From assembly GCA_902591185.1 (NCBI GenBank), contig CACIZU010000004.1:1-64000 (forward strand): a stretch of DNA of 64,000 nucleotides, given 5' to 3'. Numbering within the stretch: the stretch's first letter is position 1; the number at the start of each line of letters is the position of its first letter. Of this stretch, positions 28,852-39,077 are shown in pieces. Origin of the DNA: an uncultured Pelagibacteraceae bacterium. Lineage in GTDB: Bacteria > Pseudomonadota > Alphaproteobacteria > Pelagibacterales > Pelagibacteraceae. The notes under the pieces are model-generated. The model ran no database searches, was not told where the DNA came from, and worked only from the letters and a program-made list of their open reading frames with translations. The translations under genes were made by a program, and so were the position numbers.

Positions 28852-29588
28852 GCATTTTAGAAGTCAATAATGTAAACAAATCATTTGGTGGTGTTAAAGC
28901 TAACGTTGACATTTCGATGAATGTTGAAAAAGGCAAAATAGTTGGATTAATTGGTCCTAATGGATCAGGTAAAACTACTTTATTTAACTCGATAGTTGGA
29001 ACTTATCCAATAGACAATGGATCAATAAAATTTAATGCAAAAGAAGTTTCAGAACTTCCCGTTCCAGTTATTGCTAAACTAGGCTTGCTAAGAACATTTC
29101 AGCAAACGAGAATTTATGGAAAACTTAACTGTATAGAAAATATGCTTATTAGTCACAAAGGTAGTGACGCAAATTTAATGAAAATATTTTCAAAAATTCC
29201 ACAGGAATTAACAGAAAAAGCTGAAAATTTACTAAATTTTGTAGGGTTATTTCAAAAAAGAAAACTTAGAGCAGGGGACCTTTCCTTTGGTCAACAAAAG
29301 TTATTAGAACTTGCAATGGCATTAATGAATGAACCTGAAATGTTGCTATTAGATGAACCCACAGCTGGAATTAATCCAACACTAATAAATGGAATTATTG
29401 ATAGATTAATTAAGGTAAATCAAGATTTTGGGATAACACTTTTGGTAATCGAGCACAATATGAGAGTAATCATGCAATTAGCAGAAAACATTTTTTGTTT
29501 AGCACATGGAAAAATGCTTGCAAATGGTTCACCAGAAGAAATTAAAAATGATAAGCGTGTGATTGATGCTTATTTAGGAGCACAATAA
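28848..29588 (+). CDS. LivG-type ABC ATP-binding protein
   Basis: GPNGSGKTTLFN, LSFGQQKLLELAMALMNEPEMLLLDEPTAGINP. Confidence 0.9.
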   Translation: MSILEVNNVNKSFGGVKANVDISMNVEKGKIVGLIGPNGSGKTTLFNSIVGTYPIDNGSIKFNAKEVSELPVPVIAKLGLLRTFQQTRIYGKLNCIENMLISHKGSDANLMKIFSKIPQELTEKAENLLNFVGLFQKRKLRAGDLSFGQQKLLELAMALMNEPEMLLLDEPTAGINPTLINGIIDRLIKVNQDFGITLLVIEHNMRVIMQLAENIFCLAHGKMLANGSPEEIKNDKRVIDAYLGAQ

Positions 29589-30373
29589 TGTCAAATCAAT
29601 ATGAAGTTTTAGGTAAAGCTCCAACTGTAGATGATTTGAAAAAATTATCTCCTGATGAAATTCATTTAACAATTAAAGGTTTAAACGCTGGTTATGGAAA
29701 GATGGAAATTCTTCATAATTTTGATTTATTTGTGAACAAGGCTCAGTCACTTTGTTTGATAGGACCTAATGGTGCAGGTAAATCAACTATTCTTCATTCA
29801 ATATATGGTTTCACAAATATATTTTCAGGTCAGATAGATGTAGAAGGAAAAGAAATTACAAATTTATCTCCAGCAGAAAAATTAAAATTAGTTGGGATTG
29901 CATATATATTACAAGACAACTCTGTTTTTCCCGACATGACAGTAGAGGAAAATTTATTAATGGGAGGTTACATAAAAGACAAAACAGACGAGTCTTATGA
30001 GGAAGCTGAGAGAATTTTTGAAAAATATGAAAGACTAAGAAATAGAAGAAGTCAACCTGCTAAAGTTTTATCCGGTGGTGAGAGAAGATTGTTGGAAATA
30101 TCTAGAGCGTTGGTAATGAAACCATCTATTTTATTAGTAGATGAACCCTCAATTGGTTTAGAACCAAGATATATAGATATGGTTTTTGAAATATTAAGAG
30201 ATCTACAAGAAAATGAAAAAAAAACTATTATACTTGTTGAACAAAATGCCAAGAAAGGTCTTGAGTTTGCTGATATTGGTTATGTCTTAGTATCAGGTCA
30301 AACAGCTATTGCTGGAAAAGGAAATGATTTATTAGAAAACCCAGATGTTGGTAGACTATTTCTTGGTGGTTAA
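29588..30373 (+). CDS. LivF-type ABC ATP-binding protein
   Basis: GPNGAGKSTILHS, LSGGERRLLEISRALVMKPSILLVDEPSIGL. Confidence 0.9.
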   Translation: MSNQYEVLGKAPTVDDLKKLSPDEIHLTIKGLNAGYGKMEILHNFDLFVNKAQSLCLIGPNGAGKSTILHSIYGFTNIFSGQIDVEGKEITNLSPAEKLKLVGIAYILQDNSVFPDMTVEENLLMGGYIKDKTDESYEEAERIFEKYERLRNRRSQPAKVLSGGERRLLEISRALVMKPSILLVDEPSIGLEPRYIDMVFEILRDLQENEKKTIILVEQNAKKGLEFADIGYVLVSGQTAIAGKGNDLLENPDVGRLFLGG

Positions 30374-31077
30374 TGATTAATAGAGAATTTTTTTTTAAAG
30401 GTTATAAATCTATACTGGCTCATGACAGCCCAGCTATTGCATTAGGTTGTTGTTTCATTGCGATTGGTGCACTTCTTAAAAATTTAGGATTTAATATCCA
30501 AGAAAGTATTTTTTCTACAATGTTAACTTATGCTTTGCCAGGATCATTGGTAATGGCAGAGTCTTTATTAGTTGGTGCTTCTTTATTAAATATTTTTTTG
30601 GCTGTTTGGTTTGTTAATGCCCGACTTTATCCTATGGCTGTATCATTATTTCCTTTGATGATGCATGAAAGTCAACCAAAGTGGAAATATTATTTTTCTT
30701 GTCATTTTATTGCTGTTTCTGCGTGGTTAATTATGAAAAGTAATTATAAATCAATACCTAAAGAACAACGTATTGATTATTGGATTGGGATTGGAAGCGC
30801 AACTTGGAGCATAGCAGTAATAGGTACTTTTATTGGTTTTTTTTCTTCAGAGTTTCTAAACAAAGATTTGATGATGGGATTAGCAATTTTAAACCCTATT
30901 TATTTTTTATGTATGATGGTCGGTGCTTCTAAAACAATACAAATTTCTTTATCAGTTTTGTTGGGGGCAATACTAGGACCAATTTTTTATTTTTTATCAC
31001 CAGAGTGGTCAATTTTATTAGGAGGAGTAGTTGGTGGTACAATTGCATACTTTGTAGGAGAGTTTAATGTCAGCTAA
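30373..31077 (+). CDS. azlC: AzlC family branched-chain amino acid exporter subunit
   Basis: PAIALGCCFIAIGALLKNLGF…TYALPGSLVMAESL; followed by AzlD. Confidence 0.82.
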   Translation: MINREFFFKGYKSILAHDSPAIALGCCFIAIGALLKNLGFNIQESIFSTMLTYALPGSLVMAESLLVGASLLNIFLAVWFVNARLYPMAVSLFPLMMHESQPKWKYYFSCHFIAVSAWLIMKSNYKSIPKEQRIDYWIGIGSATWSIAVIGTFIGFFSSEFLNKDLMMGLAILNPIYFLCMMVGASKTIQISLSVLLGAILGPIFYFLSPEWSILLGGVVGGTIAYFVGEFNVS

Positions 31078-31390
31078 TATTATTTATGCAATTATTGTCA
31101 CTTCACTTGCAACTTTTCTATCAAGATTTTTAGGCGCAATAAGCTCGGAAAGAATAAAAGAAACATCAAAATTATTTAAATGGTTTAATTGTTTGGCTTA
31201 TGCAACGTTAGCCGCTTTGATTGCTAGAACTATTATTTTTCCAGTAGGAGTTTTGATAGATGCAAGCTACATGAGCAGATTAGCTGTTGTAATTTTGTCT
31301 TTAATTGTTTTTTTTATTTCAAAAAAAAATTACGTATATCCAACTATTTTTTCTGCTGCATGTATGGCTATTTTAAATAATTATTTTTAA
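31067..31390 (+). CDS. azlD: AzlD family protein
   Basis: 107 aa, 4 TM, overlaps azlC. Confidence 0.78.
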   Translation: MSANIIYAIIVTSLATFLSRFLGAISSERIKETSKLFKWFNCLAYATLAALIARTIIFPVGVLIDASYMSRLAVVILSLIVFFISKKNYVYPTIFSAACMAILNNYF

Positions 31391-31430
31391 ATAAAATTGA
31401 TTTATTTACAAAGTTAACTTAGAATTTGTT

Positions 31431-32342
31431 ATGCAAAATATAGTTGGTCTTGAAATACAAGAGCATGAAAAATCAAAACGAATAATTAATATTAATTTAG
31501 ATGACGAGATTATTAAAAAATTAATTTTTCCTTTTAATAAATTTGATTTAACAGCATTGGAACTGAAACCATTTACTCGATTTACTATCGCAAAAAGTTT
31601 AGACGATCTAACCAATAATAAATTAAGTAAATTGATGAATAAAATATTAAGGGATAGAGCTACAGGATGTTTCATAATAGGTCCTAAAAATATTTCTTCA
31701 AAGATTAACGATAAATTTTTAGTAAAACTTTCTACCGCTATTGCTCATTTAATTGGAGTGCCTAATCATGACTCAATGGCTGGAAAATACTACGCAAGAT
31801 TTGAAGTTAAACATGAAGACAAAAGTGATTCATATTTAAGAAAAGCTTATAGAAATATGGATCTTCACACAGATGGAACCTATGTAAAAGAAACTACGGA
31901 TTGGTTGATAATGACAAAAATAAATGAACAAAATGCAAAAGGCGGTGAAACTGCAATGTTGCATCTTGATGACTGGGAACATTGCGAAGATTTGTTTAAC
32001 GATCCAGTAGGTAAACAAAATTTTATTTGGGGATCACCTAAAAGCAAAAATATAGATTACAAAGTTGAACATCCTGTCTTTTCTTCGGATGAAGAAGGAA
32101 GACCTCAAATCTCTTACATAGATCAATTTCCAGAGCCAAAAAATATGGAACAAGGAAATTTTTTACAAAAATTGTCAGACGGTTTAGAGGAAAGTAATAA
32201 TAAGATTATAACCAAATTGCCTGTCGGGAATACTATTATTGCAAATAATTACTTCTGGTTACATGGCCGAAAACCTTTTGAAGAAAATAAGGAATTAAAC
32301 AGAGAATTGTTGAGAATTAGAGGCTCTTTTTTTGTTAATTAA
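31431..32342 (+). CDS. glaH: GlaH/CsiD-like glutarate 2-hydroxylase (2OG-Fe(II) oxygenase)
   Basis: AIAHLIGVPNHDSMAGKYYARFEVKHEDKSDSYLRKAYRNMDLHTDGTYVKETTDWLIMTKINEQNAKGGETAMLHLDDWEH; strong resemblance to E. coli CsiD as remembered. Confidence 0.87.
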   Translation: MQNIVGLEIQEHEKSKRIININLDDEIIKKLIFPFNKFDLTALELKPFTRFTIAKSLDDLTNNKLSKLMNKILRDRATGCFIIGPKNISSKINDKFLVKLSTAIAHLIGVPNHDSMAGKYYARFEVKHEDKSDSYLRKAYRNMDLHTDGTYVKETTDWLIMTKINEQNAKGGETAMLHLDDWEHCEDLFNDPVGKQNFIWGSPKSKNIDYKVEHPVFSSDEEGRPQISYIDQFPEPKNMEQGNFLQKLSDGLEESNNKIITKLPVGNTIIANNYFWLHGRKPFEENKELNRELLRIRGSFFVN

Positions 32343-32375
32343 TTCAATATAATCAATATAAAGTAATCAAAATTT

Positions 32376-33143
32376 ATGAATTTAGGATTTATTGGTACTG
32401 GAAAAATTGCATCTTCTGTAATTACTGGAATCTGTAAATCTAAAATTAAGTATAAAAAAATTATAATTTCTCAAAGAAATAAAAAAATTGCTCAAACTTT
32501 AAAGAGAAAATTTAAAAAGATTATTATTTTTAAAGATAATCAACAAATAATTGATAAATGTGATTGGGTATTTTTATCAGTTACACCAACGGTAGGTGAG
32601 AAAATTATCAAAGATTTAAAATTTAAATCGAAACAAACTATTATTAGTTTTATTTCAACAATAACATTATCTCAATTAAAAAAAGCCATTAAAGTAAAAG
32701 CAAATATTGTAAGAGCAATACCATTACCCCCAATAGCATTAAGAAAAGGACCAGTGCCTATTTGTCCACCTAATTCAAAAGTAAAAAAATTCTTTAATCA
32801 ATTAGGAACAACTGTAGAGATTAAAAATGAAAAATCTTCTATTAATTTTTGGTCTACTTCCGGAATGATGGCACCTTTTTATGAGCTACTAAGAGTTATG
32901 ACCGATTGGCTGGTGAAACGTGGAGTAAAAAGAGATAATGCCCAAAAATATATTACATCTTTATTTTTAGCTTTGTCTGAAGATGCTGTTGTAAATTCTA
33001 AAGAAGATTTAAAACATTTAGTGAAAGAATCTCAAACACCCAAAGGTCTTAATGAACAAGGTATTAAAGAATTAACTAAAGCTAGTTTTTATAAGTCATT
33101 AGAAAAAACTTTAAATAGTATTCATAAAAGACTTAATAAATAA
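32376..33143 (+). CDS. Pyrroline-5-carboxylate reductase-like protein (divergent)
   Basis: N-terminal MNLGFIGTGKIASSVITGI; VFLSVTP; IVRAIPLPPIALRKGP. Confidence 0.75.
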   Translation: MNLGFIGTGKIASSVITGICKSKIKYKKIIISQRNKKIAQTLKRKFKKIIIFKDNQQIIDKCDWVFLSVTPTVGEKIIKDLKFKSKQTIISFISTITLSQLKKAIKVKANIVRAIPLPPIALRKGPVPICPPNSKVKKFFNQLGTTVEIKNEKSSINFWSTSGMMAPFYELLRVMTDWLVKRGVKRDNAQKYITSLFLALSEDAVVNSKEDLKHLVKESQTPKGLNEQGIKELTKASFYKSLEKTLNSIHKRLNK

Positions 33144-33148
33144 TTTTA

Positions 33149-33937
33149 ATGTCTGAAAATATTTTAGAAATAAATAGTTTATCAAAATATTTTGGTGGTT
33201 TAGCTGCTGTATCTGATTGTTCTTTAAATGTTAAGAGAGGAACTATAACTGGTATCATTGGACCAAATGGATCTGGTAAAACCACTTTGTTTAATTTGAT
33301 AGCTGGTAATTTAAAATCATCAAGTGGAGAAGTCACTTTTGATGAAGAAAATATTACCGACGTTCCTTCTTATGAATTATTTTCGAAAGGGTTACTTAGA
33401 ACTTTTCAAATTGCACATGAGTTTACAAACTTATCAGTATTAGAAAATTTAATGATGGTCCCAGGAAACCAGTCTGGTGAAAAATTGATGACTGCATTAT
33501 TAAAACCAAAACTAGTTGTAGAAGAGGAATCTGCTGTAAAAGAAAAAGCAAAAGAAGTTGTTGATTTTTTAAATTTAGGTCATTTATCAAATGAATTAGC
33601 TGGCAATTTATCAGGCGGACAAAAGAAATTATTAGAGTTAGGTAGAACGATGATGGTAGATGCTAAACTAGTATTGTTAGATGAAGTAGGTGCTGGTGTT
33701 AATAGAACTTTACTTAAGGATCTTGGGACTGCAATTGAAAAACTTAATAAAGAGAAGGGGTATACTTTCTGTATGATTGAACATGACATGGATTTTATAG
33801 GAAGATTATGTGATCCAGTAATAGTTATGGCAGAGGGTTCAGTTTTATTTGAAGGGTCTGTAGAAGAGGCAAAAAAAGATGAAAAAGTAATTGAGAGTTA
33901 TTTAGGAAGAGGTTCGAAACTTAGGGAAGCAAATTGA
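33149..33937 (+). CDS. LivG-type ABC ATP-binding protein (second system)
   Basis: GPNGSGKTTLFNLIAGNL, LSGGQKKLLELGRTMM. Confidence 0.9.
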   Translation: MSENILEINSLSKYFGGLAAVSDCSLNVKRGTITGIIGPNGSGKTTLFNLIAGNLKSSSGEVTFDEENITDVPSYELFSKGLLRTFQIAHEFTNLSVLENLMMVPGNQSGEKLMTALLKPKLVVEEESAVKEKAKEVVDFLNLGHLSNELAGNLSGGQKKLLELGRTMMVDAKLVLLDEVGAGVNRTLLKDLGTAIEKLNKEKGYTFCMIEHDMDFIGRLCDPVIVMAEGSVLFEGSVEEAKKDEKVIESYLGRGSKLREAN

Positions 33938-34644
33938 TGGCATATTTTGAAGGTATTGAAATGACAGGTGGTTATGGTAATGGACCAGATATCATTAATT
34001 CTTGTACAGTTAATGTTAATAAAGGTGAAATAGTTTCAATTCTTGGACCAAATGGCGCTGGTAAGTCTACAGCTATGAAAGCTATGTTAGGTCTTCTTAA
34101 TTTAAAATCTGGTTCAGTAAAAATTGAAGGTAAAGATATTTCTAAATTATCCCCACAAGATAGAGTTAAAGAGGGAATATCTTTTGTGCCACAAACAAAA
34201 AATGTTTTTGCTGGAATGACAGTGGAAGAAAATTTAGAAATGGGTGCGTTTCTTATTAATATAGATTTAAAAGATGTGATTGAAGAAATTTATAATCTGT
34301 TTCCAATTTTAAAAGAAAAACGAAATCAGTTAGTTGGCGAGTTATCAGGTGGTCAAAGACAACAAGTAGCACTTGGTAGAGCTTTAATGATTAAGCCTAG
34401 CGTTTTAATGTTAGATGAGCCTACAGCGGGTGTTTCCCCAATTGTTATGGATGAATTATTTGATCATATAGTAAAAGTAAAAAAAACTAATGTTGCAATT
34501 TTAATGGTTGAACAAAATGCAAAACAAGCATTAAGTATTTCTGACAGAGGTTATGTTTTAGTTACTGGAGAAAATCGTTATTCAGGAACAGGAAATGAAT
34601 TATTAAATGATCCAAGAGTTAGAAGCTCATTCTTAGGCGGGTAG
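33934..34644 (+). CDS. LivF-type ABC ATP-binding protein (second system)
   Basis: GPNGAGKSTAMKAMLGLL, LSGGQRQQVALGRALMIKPSVLMLDEPTAGVSP. Confidence 0.9.
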   Translation: MMAYFEGIEMTGGYGNGPDIINSCTVNVNKGEIVSILGPNGAGKSTAMKAMLGLLNLKSGSVKIEGKDISKLSPQDRVKEGISFVPQTKNVFAGMTVEENLEMGAFLINIDLKDVIEEIYNLFPILKEKRNQLVGELSGGQRQQVALGRALMIKPSVLMLDEPTAGVSPIVMDELFDHIVKVKKTNVAILMVEQNAKQALSISDRGYVLVTGENRYSGTGNELLNDPRVRSSFLGG

Positions 34645-34645
34645 T

Positions 34646-35656
34646 ATGGATATATTAAATGCAATAGTTCTTTTATTAAATTATATATTTGTTCCTGCTT
34701 TAACATATGGGTCACAGTTAGCTCTTGGAGCAATTTTTGTCACTTTAATTTACGGAATTCTAAGATTTGCTAATTTTGCAACTGGAGACATGATGTCATT
34801 TGGAACAATGGTTGCAATATTATTCACTTGGTATTTTCAATCAATAGGTATTTCGTTAGGAATTTTACCTACCGCATTATTGGCAATCCCATTTGCAATT
34901 TTATTTATGATAATCTACATGCTTTTGATAGATAAATTTGTTTTTAAATATTATAGAGTTCAAAAAAGTCCACCTGTTCAATTAGCGATGGTAAGTATTG
35001 GCGTAATGTTTGTAACTCAAGCTGTTGTCAGAATAATAATAGGCCCAGCGGATCAAAGATTTTTTGATGGACAAAAATTTATAATTAAAGCAGGTGAGTT
35101 TAAAGAAATGACAGGACTTAACGAAGGTTTAGCAATTAAATCTACTCAAGTAATAACAATTTTTGTAACTATAATATTAGTTTCTGTTTTATTTTGGTTT
35201 TTAAATAAAACTAAAACAGGAAAAAGTATGAAAGCCTATTCAGATAATGAAGATTTGGCATTATTGTCTGGAATAGACCCAAAAAAAATAGTAATGATTA
35301 CTTGGATAATTGCTGGAATATTGGCAACTATTGGAGGTGTTTTATATGGTTTAGATAAAAGTTTTAAACCATTTACATACTTTAATAATATGCTTCCTAT
35401 ATTTGCAGCCGCAATTGTTGGTGGTATTGGGAATCCATTTGGAGCTTTTTTAGGCGGTTATGTCATAGCATTTTCAGAAATATTTTTAACTTACGCATAT
35501 AAAAAATTCTTTATGTATGTTTTACCTGAAAGCATGGAACCAGAAACCTTAGTTCAATTACTTTCTACAGACTATAAATTTGCAGTTTCATTCTCAATAT
35601 TGGTAATTGTTTTGCTCTATAGACCATCAGGAATATTTAAAGGAAAAATATTGTGA
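34646..35656 (+). CDS. LivH-type ABC permease (second system)
   Basis: GILRFANFATGDMMSFG; GGVLYGLDKSFKPF. Confidence 0.88.
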   Translation: MDILNAIVLLLNYIFVPALTYGSQLALGAIFVTLIYGILRFANFATGDMMSFGTMVAILFTWYFQSIGISLGILPTALLAIPFAILFMIIYMLLIDKFVFKYYRVQKSPPVQLAMVSIGVMFVTQAVVRIIIGPADQRFFDGQKFIIKAGEFKEMTGLNEGLAIKSTQVITIFVTIILVSVLFWFLNKTKTGKSMKAYSDNEDLALLSGIDPKKIVMITWIIAGILATIGGVLYGLDKSFKPFTYFNNMLPIFAAAIVGGIGNPFGAFLGGYVIAFSEIFLTYAYKKFFMYVLPESMEPETLVQLLSTDYKFAVSFSILVIVLLYRPSGIFKGKIL

Positions 35657-37023
35657 GAAAAAATTTAAATGTAATTGCTGCTTACAGTATAATGATGGTT
35701 TTAATAATTTTAGTCGGAATTTTTCAATCTTGGAATATTGCATTATCAATATTTAACATGTGTTTAATTTCAGCAGTAATGACAATGGGCGCTAATATTC
35801 AATGGGGTTATGCTGGATTAATAAATTTTGGAATTATGGGTTATACAGCTCTTGGAGGACTAGCAGCAGTTTTAATTTCGGTAGACCCTATACAAGAAGC
35901 CTGGCGAGTAGGTGGTTTTGATATATTAATGTGTTTATGGCTAATTATCGTAATGGTATTAGTTATTCGTTTTATTTTAAAAAATTTTCAAAAATCCAAA
36001 TTAAGAACTTATGGAATTGCAGCAATTATTGTTGCTGGAATTATAATTATTAGAATAACTGCTGAACCTGGAATTGAAGCTATTGAAGCAGTTAATCCGG
36101 CCAAAACAGGATTCCTAGGTGGATTAGGTTTACCAATTATTTTTTCTTGGATAGTTGGAGCTTTCTTTGCTGGAGGTTTAGCTTTTATAGTTGGAAAAGT
36201 AGCATTAGGGTTAAGAGCTGACTATTTAGCAATAGCAACCTTACTTATTTCCGAAATTGTTATTGCTATAATTAAACACGAAGATTGGTTAACAAGAGGT
36301 GTTAAAAATGTAATAGGCCTTAAAAGACCTGCACCTTATGAAGTTGATCTTCAAACTACTGATTGGTTTATAAATTTGGTTGAAAAATTTAATTCTGGAA
36401 AATTAAGTTTAATTTCTAATTTAGCAGACAGACAATCAGCCCTTAATCAACTGGTAATAGAAGGGTCGTCAGTATTTGTTAAGCTTTGTTATTCAGGACT
36501 ATTTTTAGTAGTTGTTATAATACTTTTAATTTTAACTCAAAAAGCACTTTATTCTCCTTGGGGAAGAATGATGAGAGCAATCAGAGACAATGAGGAGGCA
36601 GCAAATGCAATGGGAAAAAATGTTGTTAAACAGCATTTGTTAATTTTTATTTTAGGATCAGCAATTGTTGGGATAGCTGGTGCGATGTTAGTTACTCAAG
36701 ATGGTTTGTTTACACCAGGAAGTTATAGACCAATGAGATATACATTTCTTATTTGGGTAATGGTTATAGTGGGTGGTAGCGGTAATAATTTTGGAGCTAT
36801 TTTAGGAGGATTTGCAGTCTGGTTTTTATGGATAGAAGCTGCACCAATTGCTTTGTTTTTAATAAATTTATTTACTGCCAGCATGTCCGATACTCATGCA
36901 TTAAAAGTTCATTTAATTGAAAGTGTTCCTTACTTTAGATACTTGATGATGGGTCTAGGTCTATTGTTAATTATGAGATATCGTCCAAAAGGTATAATTC
37001 CCGAAAAAATAGAAATAAAATAG
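35653..37023 (+). CDS. LivM-type ABC permease (second system)
   Basis: GANIQWGYAGLINFGIMGYTALG; MMRAIRDNEEAANAMGKNVVKQ. Confidence 0.88.
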   Translation: MRKNLNVIAAYSIMMVLIILVGIFQSWNIALSIFNMCLISAVMTMGANIQWGYAGLINFGIMGYTALGGLAAVLISVDPIQEAWRVGGFDILMCLWLIIVMVLVIRFILKNFQKSKLRTYGIAAIIVAGIIIIRITAEPGIEAIEAVNPAKTGFLGGLGLPIIFSWIVGAFFAGGLAFIVGKVALGLRADYLAIATLLISEIVIAIIKHEDWLTRGVKNVIGLKRPAPYEVDLQTTDWFINLVEKFNSGKLSLISNLADRQSALNQLVIEGSSVFVKLCYSGLFLVVVIILLILTQKALYSPWGRMMRAIRDNEEAANAMGKNVVKQHLLIFILGSAIVGIAGAMLVTQDGLFTPGSYRPMRYTFLIWVMVIVGGSGNNFGAILGGFAVWFLWIEAAPIALFLINLFTASMSDTHALKVHLIESVPYFRYLMMGLGLLLIMRYRPKGIIPEKIEIK

Positions 37024-37030
37024 TCTAAAT

Positions 37031-37099
37031 ATGAAATATATTATATTAGGTGCTGCAATAGCTTGGGCCATGTACATGGCTGACAAGTATATGTTTTAA
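37031..37099 (+). CDS. Putative 22-aa membrane microprotein
   Basis: MKYIILGAAIAWAMYMADKYMF*; TAA (37097-37099) overlaps ATG of the downstream MFS gene (37099-37101). Confidence 0.4.
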   Translation: MKYIILGAAIAWAMYMADKYMF

Positions 37100-38262
37100 T
37101 GAATAAAAATCTTTGGCTACTAATTTTAAGTCAGATTTTTGCATTTACAGCTGCACCTGTAACAGTTTTTTTAAGTGGAATTATTGGTTCTCAATTTAGT
37201 CCTATAAAATCCTTGGCAACATTGCCTATGGCACTCTCAATAGTTGGAACTGCAATTTTTGCAATTTTTGCTGCAAAATTAATGAGTATAATAGGTCGTA
37301 GGTCAGGTTTTATTTTTGCATCAGTTGGAAGTTCTGCTGCATCTTTAATGGCAGCATATTCTATAGTTATTGAAAGTTTTATATTATTTAACTTAGCTTG
37401 TTTTTTAATTGGAGCAGGAGTAGCTTTTAGTCATCAATATCGATTTGCTGCAGTTGAAACAGTAGATAAAGAGATGGCGCCAAAAGCAATATCTATAATT
37501 TTATTAGCAGGAATAGGTTCCGCTTTTATTGGACCAAATTTAGCTAATATTTCTAAAGAAATAATACCACAACATTTGTATGTTGGTTCATATATTGCTC
37601 TCGCAGCTTTAACACTTACCTCAACAATTTTTTTATTGTTTTATAAAGACGGTCATAAAAAAAATGATATTATTAAAAAAAGTAGCAGAAGTTACTTTGA
37701 GTTAATTTCACAACCCAGGTTTTTACAAGCTTTAATAGCCTCAGCTTTTGCTTATGCAGTAATGTCATTTTTGATGACTGCCACTCCAATAAGTATGCAT
37801 GTAATGGAAAAAATAAGTTTGGCTAAAACAGGTTTTGTAATTCAACTACATATTGCAGCAATGTTTTTACCATCATTAATTACAGGAAATTTAATTAAAA
37901 AGTTTGGTCATAGTAAAATTATGTATGCAGGTGTTGTATTATTTTCAATAACAATCTTATTAAGCTTATTTGAACAAAACTTTCTAAATTATTTAATAGC
38001 TTTAATTTTTTTAGGTTTAGGATGGAATTTTTTATTTATATCAGGAACTAGTTTATTAGTTTTATCTTACAGAGAAGAAGAAAAGTTTAAAGCTCAGGGA
38101 TTTAATGATCTTATTGTTTATACGGTTCAAGCGATAGCAAGTTTATCAGCTGGAGTATTTATCAGCTTAACTAGTTGGAAAACAATGAATTTAGTTTGTA
38201 TAATTTTTCTAATTATTATTGCTGTTTCAACTTTAAGAGCTGATTTTAAAGAGAGAAGATAA
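37099..38262 (+). CDS. MFS transporter
   Basis: 387 aa, ~12 TMs, IIGRRSGFIFAS loop motif. Confidence 0.82.
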   Translation: MNKNLWLLILSQIFAFTAAPVTVFLSGIIGSQFSPIKSLATLPMALSIVGTAIFAIFAAKLMSIIGRRSGFIFASVGSSAASLMAAYSIVIESFILFNLACFLIGAGVAFSHQYRFAAVETVDKEMAPKAISIILLAGIGSAFIGPNLANISKEIIPQHLYVGSYIALAALTLTSTIFLLFYKDGHKKNDIIKKSSRSYFELISQPRFLQALIASAFAYAVMSFLMTATPISMHVMEKISLAKTGFVIQLHIAAMFLPSLITGNLIKKFGHSKIMYAGVVLFSITILLSLFEQNFLNYLIALIFLGLGWNFLFISGTSLLVLSYREEEKFKAQGFNDLIVYTVQAIASLSAGVFISLTSWKTMNLVCIIFLIIIAVSTLRADFKERR

Positions 38263-39024
38263 GTGGATTTTTTATCTTATTTCAATCTAAGTTTATCTGA
38301 ATTTTCATTAATAATTTTTACTGTTTTTATAGCTTCAATAATAAGAGGATTTAATGGATTTGGATTTTCTGCAACATGTATTTCTGGATTTTCTTTTATT
38401 CTTCCTGCCATAGAAATAGTCCCAATCATATTAATACTCGAGGTTTTCATAAGTATTTTTATGTTTCCTTACATATGGAATAAAATTGATTGGAATTTTG
38501 TTTTTAAACTTTTGATAGGAATAGCAATTGGATCACCAATTGGTCTATATTTATTAAAATATCTATCTCCACAAACTACTCATCTATATGTATGTGTAAT
38601 AATAATTTTTTTTTCAATTTTATTGATGAGAGGATATTCAAATCAAAGAATTAATAATAATGGAGTAAAAATTTTTACAGGAATAATATCTGGAACATTA
38701 AATGGATTAACAACATTAGGTGGTATGCCGGTTGCACTATTTTTATTGGTTACAAGTATTCAACCAGTTATAATAAGAGGATCTTTAGCAGCGCTATTTT
38801 TTTTAACAGATGTTTATGCATTTATTTTAAGTTTTTTTGGAGGAATTGTAGACATGATTACAATTTACAGAACAATTCCTTTAATTATAATTTTGCCAAT
38901 TGGTGTTTACATTGGTGATAAATTTTTTGTTAAGAGTAAAGAAGCGCTTTATAGAAAGGTAGTCTTCTATTTTTTAATTTTAATCTCAATCTTTGGTATT
39001 TTAAGAATAATAGGTAGTATCTAA
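38263..39024 (+). CDS. TauE/SafE-like sulfite exporter family protein
   Basis: RGFNGFGFSATCISGFSFILP and GTLNGLTTLGGMPVALFL duplicated motifs; GTG start. Confidence 0.82.
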   Translation: MDFLSYFNLSLSEFSLIIFTVFIASIIRGFNGFGFSATCISGFSFILPAIEIVPIILILEVFISIFMFPYIWNKIDWNFVFKLLIGIAIGSPIGLYLLKYLSPQTTHLYVCVIIIFFSILLMRGYSNQRINNNGVKIFTGIISGTLNGLTTLGGMPVALFLLVTSIQPVIIRGSLAALFFLTDVYAFILSFFGGIVDMITIYRTIPLIIILPIGVYIGDKFFVKSKEALYRKVVFYFLILISIFGILRIIGSI

Positions 39025-39030
39025 ATATAA

Positions 39031-39063
39031 AAAACCCCAGTAATTATCATCACTGGGGTTTTT
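39031..39063. terminator. Bidirectional intrinsic terminator between convergent genes
   Basis: AAAACCCCAGT-aattatcatc-ACTGGGGTTTT with A-tract/T-tract on both strands. Confidence 0.9.
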
Positions 39064-39077
39064 AAATTAGATATTAA

